From the NCBI GenBank assembly GCA_011800155.1, contig CM022375.1, positions 682,001 to 746,000 of the forward strand: 64,000 nt of DNA, read 5' to 3'. A model generated the notes under the pieces. It saw nothing but the letters and a program-made list of their open reading frames with translations, was not told the origin of the DNA and made no database searches. Positions 63,497-64,000 of this stretch are shown here, piece by piece (positions within the stretch are counted from its first letter, which is position 1; every line of letters begins with the position of its first letter). The DNA comes from Flammulina velutipes (taxonomy: Eukaryota > Basidiomycota > Agaricomycetes > Agaricales > Physalacriaceae). A program made the position numbers and the translations under genes.

Positions 63497-64000
63497 CTAC
63501 ACCACACTATCGAACGGAAATACATTCCCATTGACCTGGGAAACCCGGACACTCCGCTTCACCAGCGTCCATTTCTCCTCCAGCTCCGGCGTCCGGCCTG
63601 TTTCATTCCTCCAGCTCTCTTCCCAGGGACCTTGAAATTGGAGGGACTGCATCACCGTCAGCTGTTTGAGAGTGCGCACCGACTGACTACCCCCTCCGCT
63701 TCGAGAAAGCACTAAATCCATGACACAATCCGGGGACCGCTCCATGAGTTGTGGATCAATGCCCAACATCGTCAGATGAGGGAGCAGCACCGCGCTGTGA
63801 GGATCCCGGTCGGAAAGTTCGAGCGCGGCTAACACTTCGTTGTTGGCGATAGAGAAATTGATATACATCGCCTCGACAGAAATGCACTCCGCCAGGAATG
63901 CGAGCAGGGGTGTCACCTCGCCGGAACAGTTGTAAAGGACAATGAGGCTGAGGTTTTTGATGTGGGGGATGACGCCGTGGAAGCTGGGATAGTTGGAGGG
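63497..64000 (-). CDS. F-box/LRR-type protein 3, 3' part (runs off the window)
   Basis: The open frame enters from beyond 64000 and ends at 63497. Only the C-terminal Leu-rich part is present: IKNLSLIVLYNCSG, then VEAMYINFSIANNEVLAALE, LPHLTMLGIDPQLMER and LKQLTVMQSLQF. The layout matches the end of F-box protein 1 (a list of Leu-rich repeats, then a Trp-rich tail). The F-box itself would lie outside the window. Confidence 0.65.
   Translation of the reverse strand, partial: PSNYPSFHGVIPHIKNLSLIVLYNCSGEVTPLLAFLAECISVEAMYINFSIANNEVLAALELSDRDPHSAVLLPHLTMLGIDPQLMERSPDCVMDLVLSRSGGGSQSVRTLKQLTVMQSLQFQGPWEESWRNETGRTPELEEKWTLVKRSVRVSQVNGNVFPFDSVV

Overview
The window looks like a transposon-packed, probably subtelomeric stretch of a mushroom-forming basidiomycete (Agaricomycete). 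The evidence is: introns of about 45-75 bp with GT..AG ends; Agaricomycete-expanded families (DUF6589, P-element/THAP9-like proteins, F-box/LRR proteins, chromodomain Gypsy elements); and an endonuclease-less Penelope-like element (PLE) whose 3' end abuts CCCTAA-type telomeric repeat. Only the edges (a hypothetical gene at 0.1-1.3 kb and three F-box genes at 58.8-64 kb) look like ordinary host genes.

Layout. 0.1-1.3 kb: hypothetical acidic protein (-). 1.7-12.0 kb: a young Ty3/Gypsy element (-) with 227-bp LTRs and target duplication CTCAG, carrying a 1.34-kb foldback element between gag and pol. 12.0-13.4 kb, 17.9-19.2 kb and 24.2-25.3 kb: three non-autonomous elements with the same short inverted terminus but unrelated subterminal repeats. 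15.0-19.6 kb: a Fot1/pogo-type DD35D element. 20.1 kb: a KDZ-transposase-like scrap. 20.5-23.9 kb: a P-element/THAP9-like gene. 25.4-31.4 kb: a tail-to-tail pair, an intact DUF6589 gene (+) and a RecQ-like helicase (-) that ends in a bromodomain. 32.1-35.3 kb: a hAT transposase (-). 35.9-38.4 kb: a second DUF6589 gene, truncated. 40.1-41.0 kb: a TIR element in the tail of a second P-like gene (41.0-43.4 kb, -). 43.9-46.9 kb: 21 tandem copies of a 141-bp unit. 47.7-56.5 kb: two full-length, nearly identical PLE copies in tandem plus a 5'-truncated tail, with three hammerhead ribozyme motifs. 57.3 kb: a tRNA-like fold. 58.8-64.0 kb: F-box genes.

How it works together. Nearly everything between 1.7 and 56.5 kb is mobile or satellite DNA, often nested. 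The most notable points are: (1) the convergent DUF6589 / RecQ-bromodomain pair, whose stop codons lie 22 bp apart and which may be one mobile or defence-like unit; (2) the head-to-tail PLE array, where each junction carries a telomere-like CCCTAACCCC and each copy's tail carries a hammerhead that could cut a read-through RNA into unit lengths; (3) the shared A|TCAG..CTGA|T terminus of three otherwise dissimilar elements. Exons were assigned by eye from splice-site motifs and frame continuity; no similarity search was possible.
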